A stretch of DNA of 64,000 nt from Streptomyces gelaticus (GCF_014649535.1 NZ_BMTF01000001.1:179872-243871); one strand, 5' to 3'. Counted from the first letter of the stretch, positions 41,395 to 51,082 are shown. Numbers and translations are program-made. The notes: generated by a model not told the origin, from the letters alone.

Positions 41395-42070
41395 CTATGT
41401 GTGCTGGTCCGGACCCTGGGCGTTGCGCAGTGCGCCCCGGGTGACCTCGTCCCCGACGCCCGTCACGGGCAGGTTCCCGAACGCCGTCGGCGCGCAGCAG
41501 CCGCACCGTACGCGCCTCCCGGGGCACATTGCCCATGCGGGCCAGTGGCCAGTCCGTGCCTTTTGGCAACCGGACCGACACATGCGCCGAGGCCTTGGCA
41601 TCGCCCGGCTTCCCGGCCGGCGCCGGCCACCACACGGAACAGCCGAGTGCGAGCGGGAGAAGCGACGCGACGGCCAGGGCCGGGAACCCGGCGGGGGAGC
41701 GGCCCAGCCGATGGGCCGCCGGATCGCGGTCGTCGGCCGGCCCGGCGGGTGCGGATGCCGGGCCGGGCGCTGCCGCAGGGCGCTTCCCGGCCGCCGCCCG
41801 CGCCAGGGCGAGCGCCCGGTCGAGTTCGCCGGCCGGGGCCCGCAGCGCCGAGTGCAACTGCTCGACGATCCGGCACGGGGCGTTGGAGGCGTGAGACGCG
41901 TTCAGATAGCGCGACAGGGTGGTCTGGTCGATGCCCAGCCGCTTGGCGAGGGACTGCTGAGTGGGTTTCTCGCGGCCGTCGCGCGCCGACGCTTCCCACC
42001 AGTTCCGCAGTAACCCGGCGAGCGCCCGCCCCGGCTGTTCCTCGTGACCCGCCACAGTGTTGTCCGTCAT
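41395..42070 (-). pseudogene. HTH/transmembrane protein with a frameshift near its 3' end
   Basis: From ATG 42070 the frame gives an N-terminal helix-turn-helix (REKPTQQSLAKRLGIDQTTL then SRYLNASHASNAP), an Ala/Pro linker, a single membrane helix (FPALAVASLLPLALG) and an outer segment VSVRLPKGTDWPLARMGNVP ending VRLLRADG. At about 41480 the coding bias jumps to another frame that continues FGNLPVTGVGDEVTRGALRN and stops at TAG 41395-41397. Removing one base in GGCGTTCGGG would restore about 225 residues. Either the gene is frameshifted or the sequence has an error there. Unshifted, the frame would run through the neighbouring small gene to 41219. The protein looks like a membrane-tethered regulator of unknown target. 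Confidence 0.6.
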
Positions 42071-42298
42071 CGTTCTTCCCCGACTCTCTGTGTGCATGGC
42101 CGCAGGTCAGCGCCGTGCATCGGGAACATGCCCGGGTGCGTCGGCCTGCGGGACGCAGATCGTAGTGAAAGCGTCGATCCGCGCCGCGCAGCCGAGGAGC
42201 CCGCGACGCGGCGCCACGGCCCGCCCGCCCGGGAACGAGGAGACCGGGGCAGGCGTCGGACATCACCCGAACGAGTGCGTGTCGCCCCGGGCTCCGGG

Positions 42299-42640
42299 TC
42301 AGCGGGCGAAGGCGACCTGGAAGCGCAGACCGGCCGCTCGCAGCCGCTCCAGCAGTGCGTCACCCATCGCGGCGGCCGTGGTGACCTGCCCCGATGTCGG
42401 CGGGAGCTCGTCCAGGGCAAGGCAGAGAGCGGAATGGGCGAGCATCTTCGCCGTTTCGTCGTATCCGGGTCCCCGCCCGAGACCTCGGTGAAGACCCGGT
42501 GCCCGCCGCCCGTACCGACGAACCGCACCAGCGGCAGTCGGAGGGGGCGTGGGCGGCCAGGTATTCGGCGGTGAGGGCACCCACGAAGCCGGTGGCGCCG
42601 AAGAGGACCACGTCATAGGGGCGTTGTGCCCCGTTCCGCC
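42299..42640 (-). pseudogene. Collapsed saccharopine dehydrogenase/enoyl-reductase-like gene
   Basis: The 5' remnant, in one frame near 42535-42612, encodes MVLFGATGFVGALTAEYLAA, the Rossmann start of the saccharopine-dehydrogenase-like trans-acting enoyl reductase family. Another frame encodes FVGTGGGHRVFTEVSGG, and a third encodes GYDETAKMLAHSALCLALDE and QVTTAAAMGDALLERLRAAG, the family's C-terminus, ending QVAFAR. Intact members have about 390-420 residues, and here only about 110 codons remain in three frames. A large internal deletion and at least two frameshifts have destroyed the gene. It lies between the frameshifted HTH gene and the beta-oxidation operon. Confidence 0.65.
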
Positions 42641-42756
42641 CGTCCGCGAGTGCCTCCGCGGGGGCCGGTGCCGATGTGGCACGGCAGAGGCTAGCGGAGG
42701 GGTTCGTGGCGGTGTGCGGCAGGGCGGCCCCGGTGAGGGAGGATCCTGGAGAAAGA

Positions 42757-42770
42757 GCTAAGCGCTTGCT
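42757..42770. promoter_or_regulatory. Palindrome with AAGCGCTT core upstream of the beta-oxidation operon
   Basis: GCTAAGCGCTTGCT has a perfect 8-bp palindromic core (42760-42767) 83 bases upstream of the racemase start. AAGCGCTTGCT-like sites are typical of TetR-family repressors of acyl-CoA metabolism in actinobacteria. A further A/T-rich patch (GATGTTACATCAGTTGTGTC) at 42815-42835 may hold the promoter. Confidence 0.45.
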
Positions 42771-42852
42771 CGTCCCAAGGGCTTGTGCGGAGCACGGCGC
42801 ATTCTTAGCATCATCGATGTTACATCAGTTGTGTCATACCGCTGGGGGCTTG

Positions 42853-43986
42853 ATGGCAACGACAGAGCACGGCTCGCACGGCCCGCTGGCAGGGGTGCGG
42901 GTGGTCGAACTGGCCGGCATCGGACCCGGTCCGTTCGCCGCGATGCTCCTGGCCGACCTCGGTGCCGATGTCGTCAGGATCGACCGGCCCGGCGGTGCGG
43001 GGCTGGGCATCGACCCCGCGTACGACCTCACCAACCGCAACAAGCGCTCCGTTCTCGTCGACCTCAAGGCGGAGGGCGGTGCCGCCAGGGTGCTCGACCT
43101 GGCAGAGCGCGCCGACATCCTGATCGAGGGGTACCGGCCGGGGGTCGCCGAACGCCTCGGCGTCGGACCCGACGCCGCACTGGCCCGCAATCCGCGGCTC
43201 GTGTACGGGCGGATGACCGGTTGGGGCCAGGACGGACCGCTGGCCGAACGGGCCGGTCACGACATCGCCTACATCGCGCTCACCGGCACCCTGTCCATGA
43301 TCGGCAAGCCCGGCGAGCCGCCCACCGTCCCGGCCAATCTCGTCGGCGACTACGCGGGCGGCTCGCTCTATCTCGTCGTCGGTGTGCTCGCCGCCCTCCA
43401 GCACGCCCGCACCCCCGGCGGCCGGGGCCAGGTCGTGGACGCGGCGATCGTCGACGGCGCCGCCCATCTCGCCATGATGATCCATGGAATGCTGGCGGCC
43501 GGCGGCTGGCAGGACCGGCGCGGCTCCAATCTCCTGGACGGCGGCTGCCCGTTCTACGGAACGTACGAGACCGCCGACGGGCAGTACATGGCGGTCGGGC
43601 CGCTGGAACAGCGGTTCTACGAGGAGTTCGGCAGACTCCTCGGGCTCGGGGACGAAGCCCCGGACCGCGGCGACATCGGACGGTGGGAGGAGCTGCGCAC
43701 CGTCGTCGCCGACCGATTCCGGACCCGTACGCGTGCCGAGTGGACCGAGGTGTTCCAGGGATCGGACGCCTGCGTCGCCCCCGTCCTCTCGCTCCGTGAG
43801 GCGCCCCACCACCCGCACATCGCCGCCCGCTCCACCTTCGTCGAGCACGACGGGCTCACCCAGCCCGCGCCCGCACCCCGCTTCTCCGCGACCCCCGTCT
43901 CCGTGCGCTCCGGGCCCACGCGGCCCGGAGCGGACACCGAAGCCGTCGCCGCCGACTGGGGCGTACCCGGCATCGCCAAGCCGTGA
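42853..43986 (+). CDS. CaiB/BaiF family protein, alpha-methylacyl-CoA racemase type
   Basis: This 377-residue family III CoA-transferase fold protein probably interconverts (2R)- and (2S)-2-methylacyl-CoA, needed for beta-oxidation of branched fatty acids or sterol side chains. Features are [20 protein letters not shown] then [47 protein letters not shown] (the catalytic His/Asp region of racemases), [20 protein letters not shown] and DGAAHLAMM. The ATG at 42853 is chosen because the family start follows directly. It leads a four-gene beta-oxidation run with acyl-CoA dehydrogenase, thiolase and FadB. Confidence 0.9.
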   Translation: MATTEHGSHGPLAGVRVVELAGIGPGPFAAMLLADLGADVVRIDRPGGAGLGIDPAYDLTNRNKRSVLVDLKAEGGAARVLDLAERADILIEGYRPGVAERLGVGPDAALARNPRLVYGRMTGWGQDGPLAERAGHDIAYIALTGTLSMIGKPGEPPTVPANLVGDYAGGSLYLVVGVLAALQHARTPGGRGQVVDAAIVDGAAHLAMMIHGMLAAGGWQDRRGSNLLDGGCPFYGTYETADGQYMAVGPLEQRFYEEFGRLLGLGDEAPDRGDIGRWEELRTVVADRFRTRTRAEWTEVFQGSDACVAPVLSLREAPHHPHIAARSTFVEHDGLTQPAPAPRFSATPVSVRSGPTRPGADTEAVAADWGVPGIAKP

Positions 43987-44049
43987 TCCCCGCCGGCCTC
44001 GACCGGCCCGGCCCATCCCCACCGTCAACACCGGCTCCAGGAGGCCCCA

Positions 44050-45192
44050 GTGCAGCGGCAGATCTTCACCGAAGAGCACGACGCGTTCCGCGAGACCGTG
44101 CGCACCTTCCTCACCAAGGAGGTCCTCCCGCACTACGAGCAGTGGGAGAAGGACGGCATCGTCTCGCGCGAGGCCTGGCTCGCGGCCGGCCGGCAGGGGC
44201 TGCTGGGCCTCGCAGTACCCGAGGAGTACGGGGGCGGCGGCAACACCGACTTCCGGTACAGCGCCGTACTCGCCGAGGAGTTCACCCGGGCCGGTGCGCC
44301 CGGTCTCGCGCTCGGGCTGCACAACGACATCATCGGCCCCTACCTCACCGGTCTCGGCACCGAGGAGCAGAAGCGGCGCTGGCTGCCCGGCTTCTGCAGC
44401 GGCGAGACCATCACCGCCATCGCCATGACCGAACCCGGCGCCGGCTCCGACCTCCAGGGCATCCGCACCACCGCCGAGGACAGGGGCGACCACTGGCTGC
44501 TCAACGGGTCCAAGACCTTCATCTCCAACGGCATCCTCGCCGACCTGGTGATCGTCGTGGCGAAGACCACCCCCGAGGGCGGTGCGAAGGGACTCTCGCT
44601 GATCGTCGTCGAACGCGGCGCGGAGGGCTTCGAGCGGGGCCGCAACCTCGACAAGATCGGCCAGAAGTCCCAGGACACCGCAGAGCTGTTCTTCCGCGAC
44701 GTCCGCGTCCCCAAGGAGAACCTGCTCGGCGAGCGGGACGGTGCCTTCATCCACCTGATGACCAATCTCGCGCAGGAACGGATGGGCATAGCGGTCGCCG
44801 GGATCGCCGCGGCCGAACACCTGCTGGAGATCACCACGCGGTACGTCAAGGAGCGCGAGGCCTTCGGACGGCCGCTCTCCAAGCTCCAGCACATCAGGTT
44901 CGAGATCGCCGAGATGGCCACCGAGTGCGCCGTCACCCGTACCTTCCTCGACCGCTGCATCGTCGACCACTCCGACGGGACGCTCGACGCCGTGCACGCC
45001 TCGATGGCCAAGTGGTGGGCCACCGAACTGCAGAAGCGCGTGGCCGACCGCTGTCTCCAACTGCACGGCGGATACGGCTACATGGCGGAGTATCCGGTCG
45101 CCAAGGCGTTCACCGACGGCCGCATCCAGACCATCTACGGCGGCACGACCGAGATCATGAAGGAGATCATCGGCCGCTCGCTGCTCGCCTGA
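44050..45192 (+). CDS. Acyl-CoA dehydrogenase
   Basis: This 380-residue FAD enzyme makes the alpha-beta double bond of acyl-CoA, the first step of beta-oxidation. AGGAGG lies before the GTG start. Motifs are [80 protein letters not shown] and [20 protein letters not shown], then [17 protein letters not shown]. The catalytic glutamate position near the IYGGTTEI motif is present. It lies 63 bases after the racemase and 35 before the thiolase gene. The chain-length specificity is unknown. Confidence 0.94.
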   Translation: MQRQIFTEEHDAFRETVRTFLTKEVLPHYEQWEKDGIVSREAWLAAGRQGLLGLAVPEEYGGGGNTDFRYSAVLAEEFTRAGAPGLALGLHNDIIGPYLTGLGTEEQKRRWLPGFCSGETITAIAMTEPGAGSDLQGIRTTAEDRGDHWLLNGSKTFISNGILADLVIVVAKTTPEGGAKGLSLIVVERGAEGFERGRNLDKIGQKSQDTAELFFRDVRVPKENLLGERDGAFIHLMTNLAQERMGIAVAGIAAAEHLLEITTRYVKEREAFGRPLSKLQHIRFEIAEMATECAVTRTFLDRCIVDHSDGTLDAVHASMAKWWATELQKRVADRCLQLHGGYGYMAEYPVAKAFTDGRIQTIYGGTTEIMKEIIGRSLLA

Positions 45193-45227
45193 CCCTGTCG
45201 CACAACCACCCCCGAAAGGCTGCTGTC

Positions 45228-46442
45228 TTGAGTACCGAAGCGTTTGTCTACGACGCGATCCGCACCCCGCGCGGCCGCGGCAAGGCCAATGGAGCCCTGC
45301 ACGGCACCAAGCCGATCGACCTCGTCGTCGGCCTCATCCACGAGCTCCGCAGCCGCTTCCCCGGCCTCGACCCGGCGGCCATCGACGACATCGTCCTCGG
45401 CGTGGTCAGCCCGCTCGGCGACCAGGGCTCGGACATCGCGCGGATCGCCGCCATCGCGGCCGGTCTCCCGGACACCGTCGCCGGCGTCCAGGAGAACCGC
45501 TTCTGTGCCTCGGGTCTGGAAGCCGTCAACCTGGCCGCGGCAAAGGTCCGTTCGGGCTGGGAGGACCTCGTGCTCGCGGGCGGCGTCGAGTCGATGTCCC
45601 GTGTCCCGATGGGCTCCGACGGTGGCGCCTGGGCGATGGACCCGATGACCAGCTTCGAGACCGGCTTCGCCCCGCAGGGCATCGGCGCCGACCTCATCGC
45701 CACCATCGAGGGCTTCTCCCGGCGCGACGTCGACGAGTTCGCAGCCCTCTCCCAGGAACGTGCCGCCGAAGCGTGGAAGGACGGCCGTTTCGCGCGTTCC
45801 GTCGTCCCCGTCAAGGACCGCAACGGACTCGTCGTGCTCGACCACGACGAGCACATGCGGCCCGGTACCACCGCCGACTCGCTCGCCGCGCTCAAGCCCT
45901 CCTTCGCCGCGATCGGCGAAATGGGCGGCTTCGACGCGGTGGCGCTGCAGAAGTACCACTGGGTCGAGAAGATCGACCACGTCCACCACGCCGGCAACTC
46001 CTCCGGCATCGTCGACGGCGCCGCGCTTGTCGCGATCGGCAACAAGGAGGTCGGCGAGCGCTACGGACTCACGCCACGCGCCCGGATCGTCTCCGCCGCC
46101 GTCTCCGGCTCCGAGCCGACCATCATGCTGACCGGCCCCGCGCCCGCCACCCGCAAGGCACTCGCCAAGGCCGGGCTGACCATCGACGACATCGACCTCG
46201 TCGAGATCAACGAGGCGTTCGCCGGAGTCGTGCTCCGTTTCGCCCGGGACATGGGCCTCCCGCTCGACAGGATCAACGTCAACGGCGGCGCCATCGCACT
46301 CGGCCACCCCCTCGGCGCCACCGGAGCGATGATCCTCGGCACCCTCATCGACGAACTGGAGCGCCGCGACCAGCGGTACGGCCTCGCCACCCTCTGCGTC
46401 GGCGGCGGCATGGGCGTCGCCACCGTCATCGAGCGTCTCTGA
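45228..46442 (+). CDS. Thiolase (acetyl-CoA C-acyltransferase, FadA type)
   Basis: This 404-residue enzyme cleaves 3-ketoacyl-CoA to acetyl-CoA and a shortened acyl-CoA. The nucleophile Cys93 is in [20 protein letters not shown]. The C-terminal catalytic motifs are [17 protein letters not shown] and [12 protein letters not shown], and NEAFA is at about residue 330. It starts at TTG 45228 with a GAAAGG ribosome site; the next in-frame codons give the standard [15 protein letters not shown]. It is followed after 38 bases by the FadB gene, with which it probably forms the trifunctional complex. Confidence 0.95.
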   Translation: MSTEAFVYDAIRTPRGRGKANGALHGTKPIDLVVGLIHELRSRFPGLDPAAIDDIVLGVVSPLGDQGSDIARIAAIAAGLPDTVAGVQENRFCASGLEAVNLAAAKVRSGWEDLVLAGGVESMSRVPMGSDGGAWAMDPMTSFETGFAPQGIGADLIATIEGFSRRDVDEFAALSQERAAEAWKDGRFARSVVPVKDRNGLVVLDHDEHMRPGTTADSLAALKPSFAAIGEMGGFDAVALQKYHWVEKIDHVHHAGNSSGIVDGAALVAIGNKEVGERYGLTPRARIVSAAVSGSEPTIMLTGPAPATRKALAKAGLTIDDIDLVEINEAFAGVVLRFARDMGLPLDRINVNGGAIALGHPLGATGAMILGTLIDELERRDQRYGLATLCVGGGMGVATVIERL

Positions 46443-46480
46443 CCGTCCCCGGCCACCCCTGCCTACGGAGAAGAAAAGCA

Positions 46481-48652
46481 ATGACCGAGAGCACGACCAT
46501 CCGCTGGGAACAGGACGAGACCGGCGTCGTCACCCTCGTACTCGACGACCCCGACCAGTCCGCCAACACGATGAACCAGGCCTTCAAGGACTCCATCGCG
46601 GCCGTCGCCGACCGCGCCGAGGCCGAGAAGGACTCCATCCGCGGCATCATCTACACCTCCGCCAAGAAGACCTTCTTCGCGGGCGGCGACCTCAAGGACA
46701 TGATCAAGGTCGGTCCCGAGAACGCCCAGCAGGCCTTCGACACCGGCACCGCCATCAAGAACTCGCTCCGCCGCATCGAGACCCTCGGCAAGCCCGTCGT
46801 CGCCGCCATCAACGGGGCGGCGCTCGGCGGCGGTTACGAGATCGCGCTCGCCTCGCACCACCGCGTCGCCCTCGACGCACCCGGCTCCCGGATCGGCCTG
46901 CCCGAGGTCACTCTCGGCCTGCTGCCCGCCGGCGGCGGCGTCACCCGCACCGTACGCCTCATGGGCATCGCCGACGCGCTGCTGAAGGTCCTTCTCCAGG
47001 GCACCCAGTACACCCCGCGGCGCGCCCTGGAGAACGGCCTGGTCCACGAGGTCGCCGCCACCCGGGAGGAGATGCTCGACAAGGCCCGCGCCTTCATCGA
47101 CGCCAACCCCGAGTCCCAGCAGCCCTGGGACGTCAAGGGGTACCGGATCCCCGGCGGCACTCCGTCCAACCCCAAGTTCGCCGCCAACCTGCCGGCGTTC
47201 CCGGCCAACCTGAAGAAGCAGCTCGCGGGTGCCCCGATGCCCGCGCCGCGCAACATCCTGGCCGCCGCCGTCGAGGGCTCCCAGGTCGACTTCGAGACCG
47301 CACTGACCATCGAGGCCCGCTACTTCACCGAGCTGGTCACCGGCCAGGTCGCGAAGAACATGATCCAGGCGTTCTTCTTCGACCTCCAGGCCGTCAACTC
47401 CGGTGCCAGCCGTCCCAAGGGCATCGAGGAGCGCCAGGTCGACAAGGTCGCCGTGCTCGGCGCCGGGATGATGGGCGCCGGAATCGCGTACTCCTGCGCC
47501 CGCGCCGGCATCGAGGTCATCCTCAAGGACGTCTCCGCCGAGGCCGCAGCCAAGGGCAAGGCGTACAGCGAGAAGCTGCTCGACAAGGCGCTCGCCCGGG
47601 GCCGCACCACCGTGGCCGAGCGTGACGAACTGCTGGCCCGGATCACCCCGACCGGCGACCCGGCCGATCTGGCGGGCTGCGACGCCGTCATCGAGGCCGT
47701 CTTCGAGGACACCGCTCTCAAGCACAAGGTGTTCCAGGAGATCCAGGACATCATCGAGCCGGACGCGCTGCTCTGCTCCAACACCTCGACCCTGCCCATC
47801 ACCGTGCTCGCCGAAGGCGTCGAGCGCCCGGACGACTTTATCGGGCTGCACTTCTTCTCGCCCGTGGACAAGATGCCGCTGGTCGAGATCATCAGGGGCG
47901 AGCGGACCGGCGACCAGGCCCTGGCCCGCGCCTTCGACCTGGTCCGCCGGATCAAGAAGACCCCGATCGTCGTCAACGACTCGCGCGGCTTCTTCACCTC
48001 GCGCGTCATCGGCCAGTTCATCAACGAGGGCGTCGCCATGGTCGGCGAGGGCGTCGAACCCGCGTCCGTCGAGCAGGCCGCGGCACAGTCCGGGTACCCG
48101 GCCAAGGTGCTCTCCCTGATGGACGAGCTGACGCTCACCCTGCCCCGCAAGATCCGCAACGAGACCCGGCGGGCCGTCGAGGAGGCCGGCGGCACCTGGG
48201 CCGGACACCCCGCGGACGTGGTCATCGACCGGATGGTCGACGAGTTCGACCGGCCGGGACGCAGCGGCGGCGCGGGCTTCTACGAGTACGACGAGAACGG
48301 CACGCGTACCCGCCTCTGGCCCGGACTGCGGGAGCACTTCACGAAGCCGGACACGGACATCCCCTTCATCGACATGAAGGAGCGGATGCTGTTCTCCGAG
48401 GCCCTGGACAGCGTCCGCTGCCTGGAGGAGAACGTCCTCGTCTCGGTCGCCGACGCCAACATCGGCTCCATCATGGGCATCGGCTTCCCGCCGTGGACCG
48501 GCGGCGTGCTCCAGTACATCAACGGGTACGAGGGCGGCCTGCCCGGCTTCGTCGCCCGCGCCCGGGAGCTCGCGGAGCGGTACGGCGACCGCTTCCTGCC
48601 GCCCGCGCTGCTCGTGGAGAAGGCCGAGAAGGGCGAGACCTTCCACGACTGA
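46481..48652 (+). CDS. FadB-type enoyl-CoA hydratase/3-hydroxyacyl-CoA dehydrogenase
   Basis: This 723-residue bifunctional enzyme carries the middle two steps of beta-oxidation. The crotonase domain (residues 1-210) has INGAALGGGYEIALASHHRV with Glu120 and GLPEVTLGLLPAGGGVTR with Glu142. The NAD-binding dehydrogenase domain starts at about 320 (VAVLGAGMMGAGIAYSCARA) and includes LLCSNTSTLPI, IGLHFFSPVDKMPLVEII with the catalytic His and a C-terminal dimerisation region (IGFPPWTGGVLQYINGYEGG). The length fits actinobacterial FadB. GGAGAAG precedes the ATG. It is the last gene of the operon. Confidence 0.95.
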   Translation: MTESTTIRWEQDETGVVTLVLDDPDQSANTMNQAFKDSIAAVADRAEAEKDSIRGIIYTSAKKTFFAGGDLKDMIKVGPENAQQAFDTGTAIKNSLRRIETLGKPVVAAINGAALGGGYEIALASHHRVALDAPGSRIGLPEVTLGLLPAGGGVTRTVRLMGIADALLKVLLQGTQYTPRRALENGLVHEVAATREEMLDKARAFIDANPESQQPWDVKGYRIPGGTPSNPKFAANLPAFPANLKKQLAGAPMPAPRNILAAAVEGSQVDFETALTIEARYFTELVTGQVAKNMIQAFFFDLQAVNSGASRPKGIEERQVDKVAVLGAGMMGAGIAYSCARAGIEVILKDVSAEAAAKGKAYSEKLLDKALARGRTTVAERDELLARITPTGDPADLAGCDAVIEAVFEDTALKHKVFQEIQDIIEPDALLCSNTSTLPITVLAEGVERPDDFIGLHFFSPVDKMPLVEIIRGERTGDQALARAFDLVRRIKKTPIVVNDSRGFFTSRVIGQFINEGVAMVGEGVEPASVEQAAAQSGYPAKVLSLMDELTLTLPRKIRNETRRAVEEAGGTWAGHPADVVIDRMVDEFDRPGRSGGAGFYEYDENGTRTRLWPGLREHFTKPDTDIPFIDMKERMLFSEALDSVRCLEENVLVSVADANIGSIMGIGFPPWTGGVLQYINGYEGGLPGFVARARELAERYGDRFLPPALLVEKAEKGETFHD

Positions 48653-48686
48653 GCCCCACGACCGACGCACGCCCCACGGGCCGTGT

Positions 48687-49418
48687 TCACTCCGCCGTGA
48701 ACGCGGCCCGCAGCTCTTCCTTCAACGACCGCTGGAACGCGGTCACCAGCGCCTGGATCACCATTGGCTGCATATGGGCCGACAGCGACTTCATCGTCGC
48801 CACGTGCTCGGGGTCCGACTCGCGCTCCCGGTACGGACCCCACACCTCGTCCCGGAACAGCCGGGTCAGCTCCTGCGCGGCGGAGCGGGAGTGCTCCAGC
48901 AGAACCGTGCGGGCGGCCAGGATCGTCTCGTGCGCGATCGGCACGCCGAGCAGCTCGACCCCGAGCCGCAGCAGCCCCGGGTCCACCCGGTAGCAGCCGG
49001 CGACCGGCTCCGCGCGCTCCAGCACCCCCATCGCGGCCAGCCGCGCGATGTCCTGCTCGGTCAGCGCCCGGCCGGCCCGCCGCTCCAGCTCCGCCCGCGT
49101 CGCGTCCTCCGCCGAGTCCGGTGCCCAGGACGCCACCAGGGCCCGGTGGATCGCCAGGTCGTGCGCGCTCAGATCCGGTGGCAGCTGCTCCAGGTAGCGT
49201 TCGATCGCGGCCAGCGTCATGCCCTGGTGCTGGAGCTCCTCGATGAGCGCCAGCCGGGAGAGGTGGTCGTGCCCGTAGTGCCCCACCCTGCGCGGTCCGA
49301 TGACCGGGGGCGGCAGCAGCCCGCGCGTGCTGTAGAAACGCACCGTACGCACGGTCACCCCGGCCCGCGCCGCCAGCTCGTCGACGGTGAGCGTGGGTTC
49401 CTCGGCCCCGGTCGCCAT
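48687..49418 (-). CDS. MerR-family transcriptional regulator
   Basis: This 243-residue regulator has the N-terminal MerR winged helix (LTVDELAARAGVTVRTVRFY then STRGLLPPPVIGPRRVGHYG and LSRLALIEELQHQGMTLAAI). A long helical C-terminal domain of about 150 residues has no cysteine metal site: CYRVDPGLLRLGVELLG, LEHSRSAAQELTRLFRDEVW. This points to an organic effector. It is convergent with the FadB gene, 34 bases apart. It could control the beta-oxidation operon, which is an inference from proximity. A dyad lies upstream at 49480-49492. Confidence 0.9.
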   Translation of the reverse strand: MATGAEEPTLTVDELAARAGVTVRTVRFYSTRGLLPPPVIGPRRVGHYGHDHLSRLALIEELQHQGMTLAAIERYLEQLPPDLSAHDLAIHRALVASWAPDSAEDATRAELERRAGRALTEQDIARLAAMGVLERAEPVAGCYRVDPGLLRLGVELLGVPIAHETILAARTVLLEHSRSAAQELTRLFRDEVWGPYRERESDPEHVATMKSLSAHMQPMVIQALVTAFQRSLKEELRAAFTAE

Positions 49419-49479
49419 ATGTGCTCCTCGTGTCCGGCCCTGAGGGCGGTCCGCTGTGCGCGTGATCCACCTCGGTGCA

Positions 49480-49492
49480 ACAGTATTGCTGT
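49480..49492. promoter_or_regulatory. Dyad ACAG-N5-CTGT between MerR and macro-domain genes
   Basis: This short inverted repeat with an A/T-rich spacer lies 62 bases upstream of the MerR start and 56 upstream of the divergent macro-domain start. MerR regulators usually bind such sites between promoter elements. Confidence 0.35.
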
Positions 49493-49547
49493 CTCACCAT
49501 TGATGTGAAAGAGCCCGGTTGTCAGAGGCGCCCTCTAGCCTGAGGAC

Positions 49548-50024
49548 ATGTCCGAGATCAGGTACGTACAGGGGGATGCCACCGCGCCCCTCGGCAAGGG
49601 TGTCAAGCTGATCGTCCACGTCTGCAACGACCTGGGCGGCTGGGGCAAGGGATTCGTCCTGGCGCTCTCGCGCCGCTGGCCCGAACCCGAAGCGGCCTAC
49701 CGCAGGTGGCACCGGGAGCGCGCGGACAATGACTTCTCCCTCGGCGCGGTGCAGTTCGTGCAGGTGAGCCCGTATGTCTGGGTGGCGAACATGGTGGGTC
49801 AGCGAGGGATGCGCAGAGGGAGCAGCGGGGCCCCGGTGCGTTACGAGGCGATCGAGGCGGGGCTGGACGCGGTGGCCGGCCGGGCCCGCGAGCTGGGGGC
49901 CTCGGTCCACATGCCGCGGATCGGCTGCGGGCTCGCGGGCGGGAAGTGGTCCCGGATAGAGCCCCTGATCGAGAAGCGGCTGACCGACCGGGACATACCG
50001 GTGACGGTGTACGACTTCGATTAA
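49548..50024 (+). CDS. Macro-domain protein (ADP-ribose binding/hydrolase)
   Basis: This 158-residue stand-alone macro domain has IRYVQGDATAPLGKGVKLIV, HVCNDLGGWGKGFVLALSRR (the phosphate-binding and catalytic loop of ALC1/TARG1-like members), WVANMVGQRG and VHMPRIGCGLAGGKWSRIEP. The GGWGKG and GCGLAGG loops are complete. Such proteins remove ADP-ribose from proteins or nucleic acids, or ADP-ribose-1''-phosphate. It is divergent from the MerR gene. No ADP-ribosyltransferase is seen nearby. Confidence 0.9.
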   Translation: MSEIRYVQGDATAPLGKGVKLIVHVCNDLGGWGKGFVLALSRRWPEPEAAYRRWHRERADNDFSLGAVQFVQVSPYVWVANMVGQRGMRRGSSGAPVRYEAIEAGLDAVAGRARELGASVHMPRIGCGLAGGKWSRIEPLIEKRLTDRDIPVTVYDFD

Positions 50025-50449
50025 GGTGGTGTCCGGCCTCCTGGCGGGTGCCGAGGCGGGGCGCGGAGCGCCGGGACCTCCCGGTGTTGTTGCACCGGGC
50101 GGCTCGGTGGGCGGGGCCCTGCTGACCCTGCTCGGTCCCGGAGCGGACGAGGACGCGGTCTGCCACCTGCTGGTGGACCGGCCCGACAGCGAACCGGACG
50201 GGTTCACGGGCCCGTTCAGCGGCTCGGCGGTGACGGCGCGCCGTCCGGCCGGGCACGACCGAGGCGGCCACCGACGCGGTGACCCGTGAGACGTTCGCCG
50301 GGACCTGCGAGCAGCACCCGCCGCACCGTCGCGCCGAAGGCGGGGCGCCCACCGGACACCGGGGGCGCCCGTTGATACAGGGATACGGGGCAAGTCACTC
50401 CGTGTCGGCTCCTATGGTGGGGTGGAAGCGGCGGAACGGGAGAGGGCCC
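50025..50449. other. Region of about 425 bases without a convincing gene
   Basis: A plus-strand frame from 50026 to 50289 keeps the genome's G/C third-position bias and reads SVGGALLTLLGPGADEDAVC then HLLVDRPDSEPDGFTGPF, but it has no good start and I recognise no family. It may be a gene remnant following the macro-domain gene. The last 150 bases should contain the TetR promoter. Confidence 0.3.
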
Positions 50450-51082
50450 ATGACGGCACGGAGCACCGACGAGACACGGCTGGCCCTGGCGCTCCGCGCG
50501 ACGCCGCCCTCCGACGCGCTGAGCGAGCAGATCCTGGACGCCGCGCGCGAGCAGTTCATGACCTTCGGGCTGCGCCGCTCCACCGTCGACGACGTGGCCA
50601 AGCGCGCCAGGGTCTCGCGGGTGACCGTGTACCGGCGGATCGGCAACAAGGACAGCCTCGTCTCCGCCTGTCTGCTGCGCGAGTACCGCCGCTTCGTCGT
50701 GGAGGTGGACGAGGCAGTGGCCGCGCTGCCGACGACGGAGGACCGGCTCGTCGAGGGCTTCGCGGCGGTGCTCCGGCATATCCGCGAGCATCCGCTCATC
50801 GGCGGTCTGCTGAGGCTGGAGCCCGAGACGATGCTGCCGTTCCTGACCCTGGAGAGCGGAGGGGCCTTCCTCGCCATCCGCGAGTACCTGGCCGACCGGC
50901 TGCGTGATGCCCGCCGCGCCGAGGGCCGGCCGGCGAGCGATCCGACTCCGGTCGCCGAACTGATGGTGCGGATCACCGTCTCCTTCCTCCTCAACCCTGT
51001 CAGCTGTTTCGAGCTGGACGACGACACCCAGGTGCGGAAGTTCGCCCGTCGCTATCTGGTGCCGCTGCTCGCTGCCGGGTAG
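50450..51082 (+). CDS. TetR-family transcriptional regulator
   Basis: This 210-residue regulator has the N-terminal TetR helix-turn-helix SEQILDAAREQFMTFGLRRS then TVDDVAKRARVSRVTVYRRI and GNKDSLVSACLL. The C-terminal ligand domain has LRHIREHPLIGGLLRLEPET and a leucine/aromatic-rich end. GAGAGGG lies 3 bases before the ATG at 50450. Its 3' end overlaps the convergent oxygenase gene by 83 bases. It could regulate that gene, or be a local repressor of unknown target. Confidence 0.9.
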   Translation: MTARSTDETRLALALRATPPSDALSEQILDAAREQFMTFGLRRSTVDDVAKRARVSRVTVYRRIGNKDSLVSACLLREYRRFVVEVDEAVAALPTTEDRLVEGFAAVLRHIREHPLIGGLLRLEPETMLPFLTLESGGAFLAIREYLADRLRDARRAEGRPASDPTPVAELMVRITVSFLLNPVSCFELDDDTQVRKFARRYLVPLLAAG

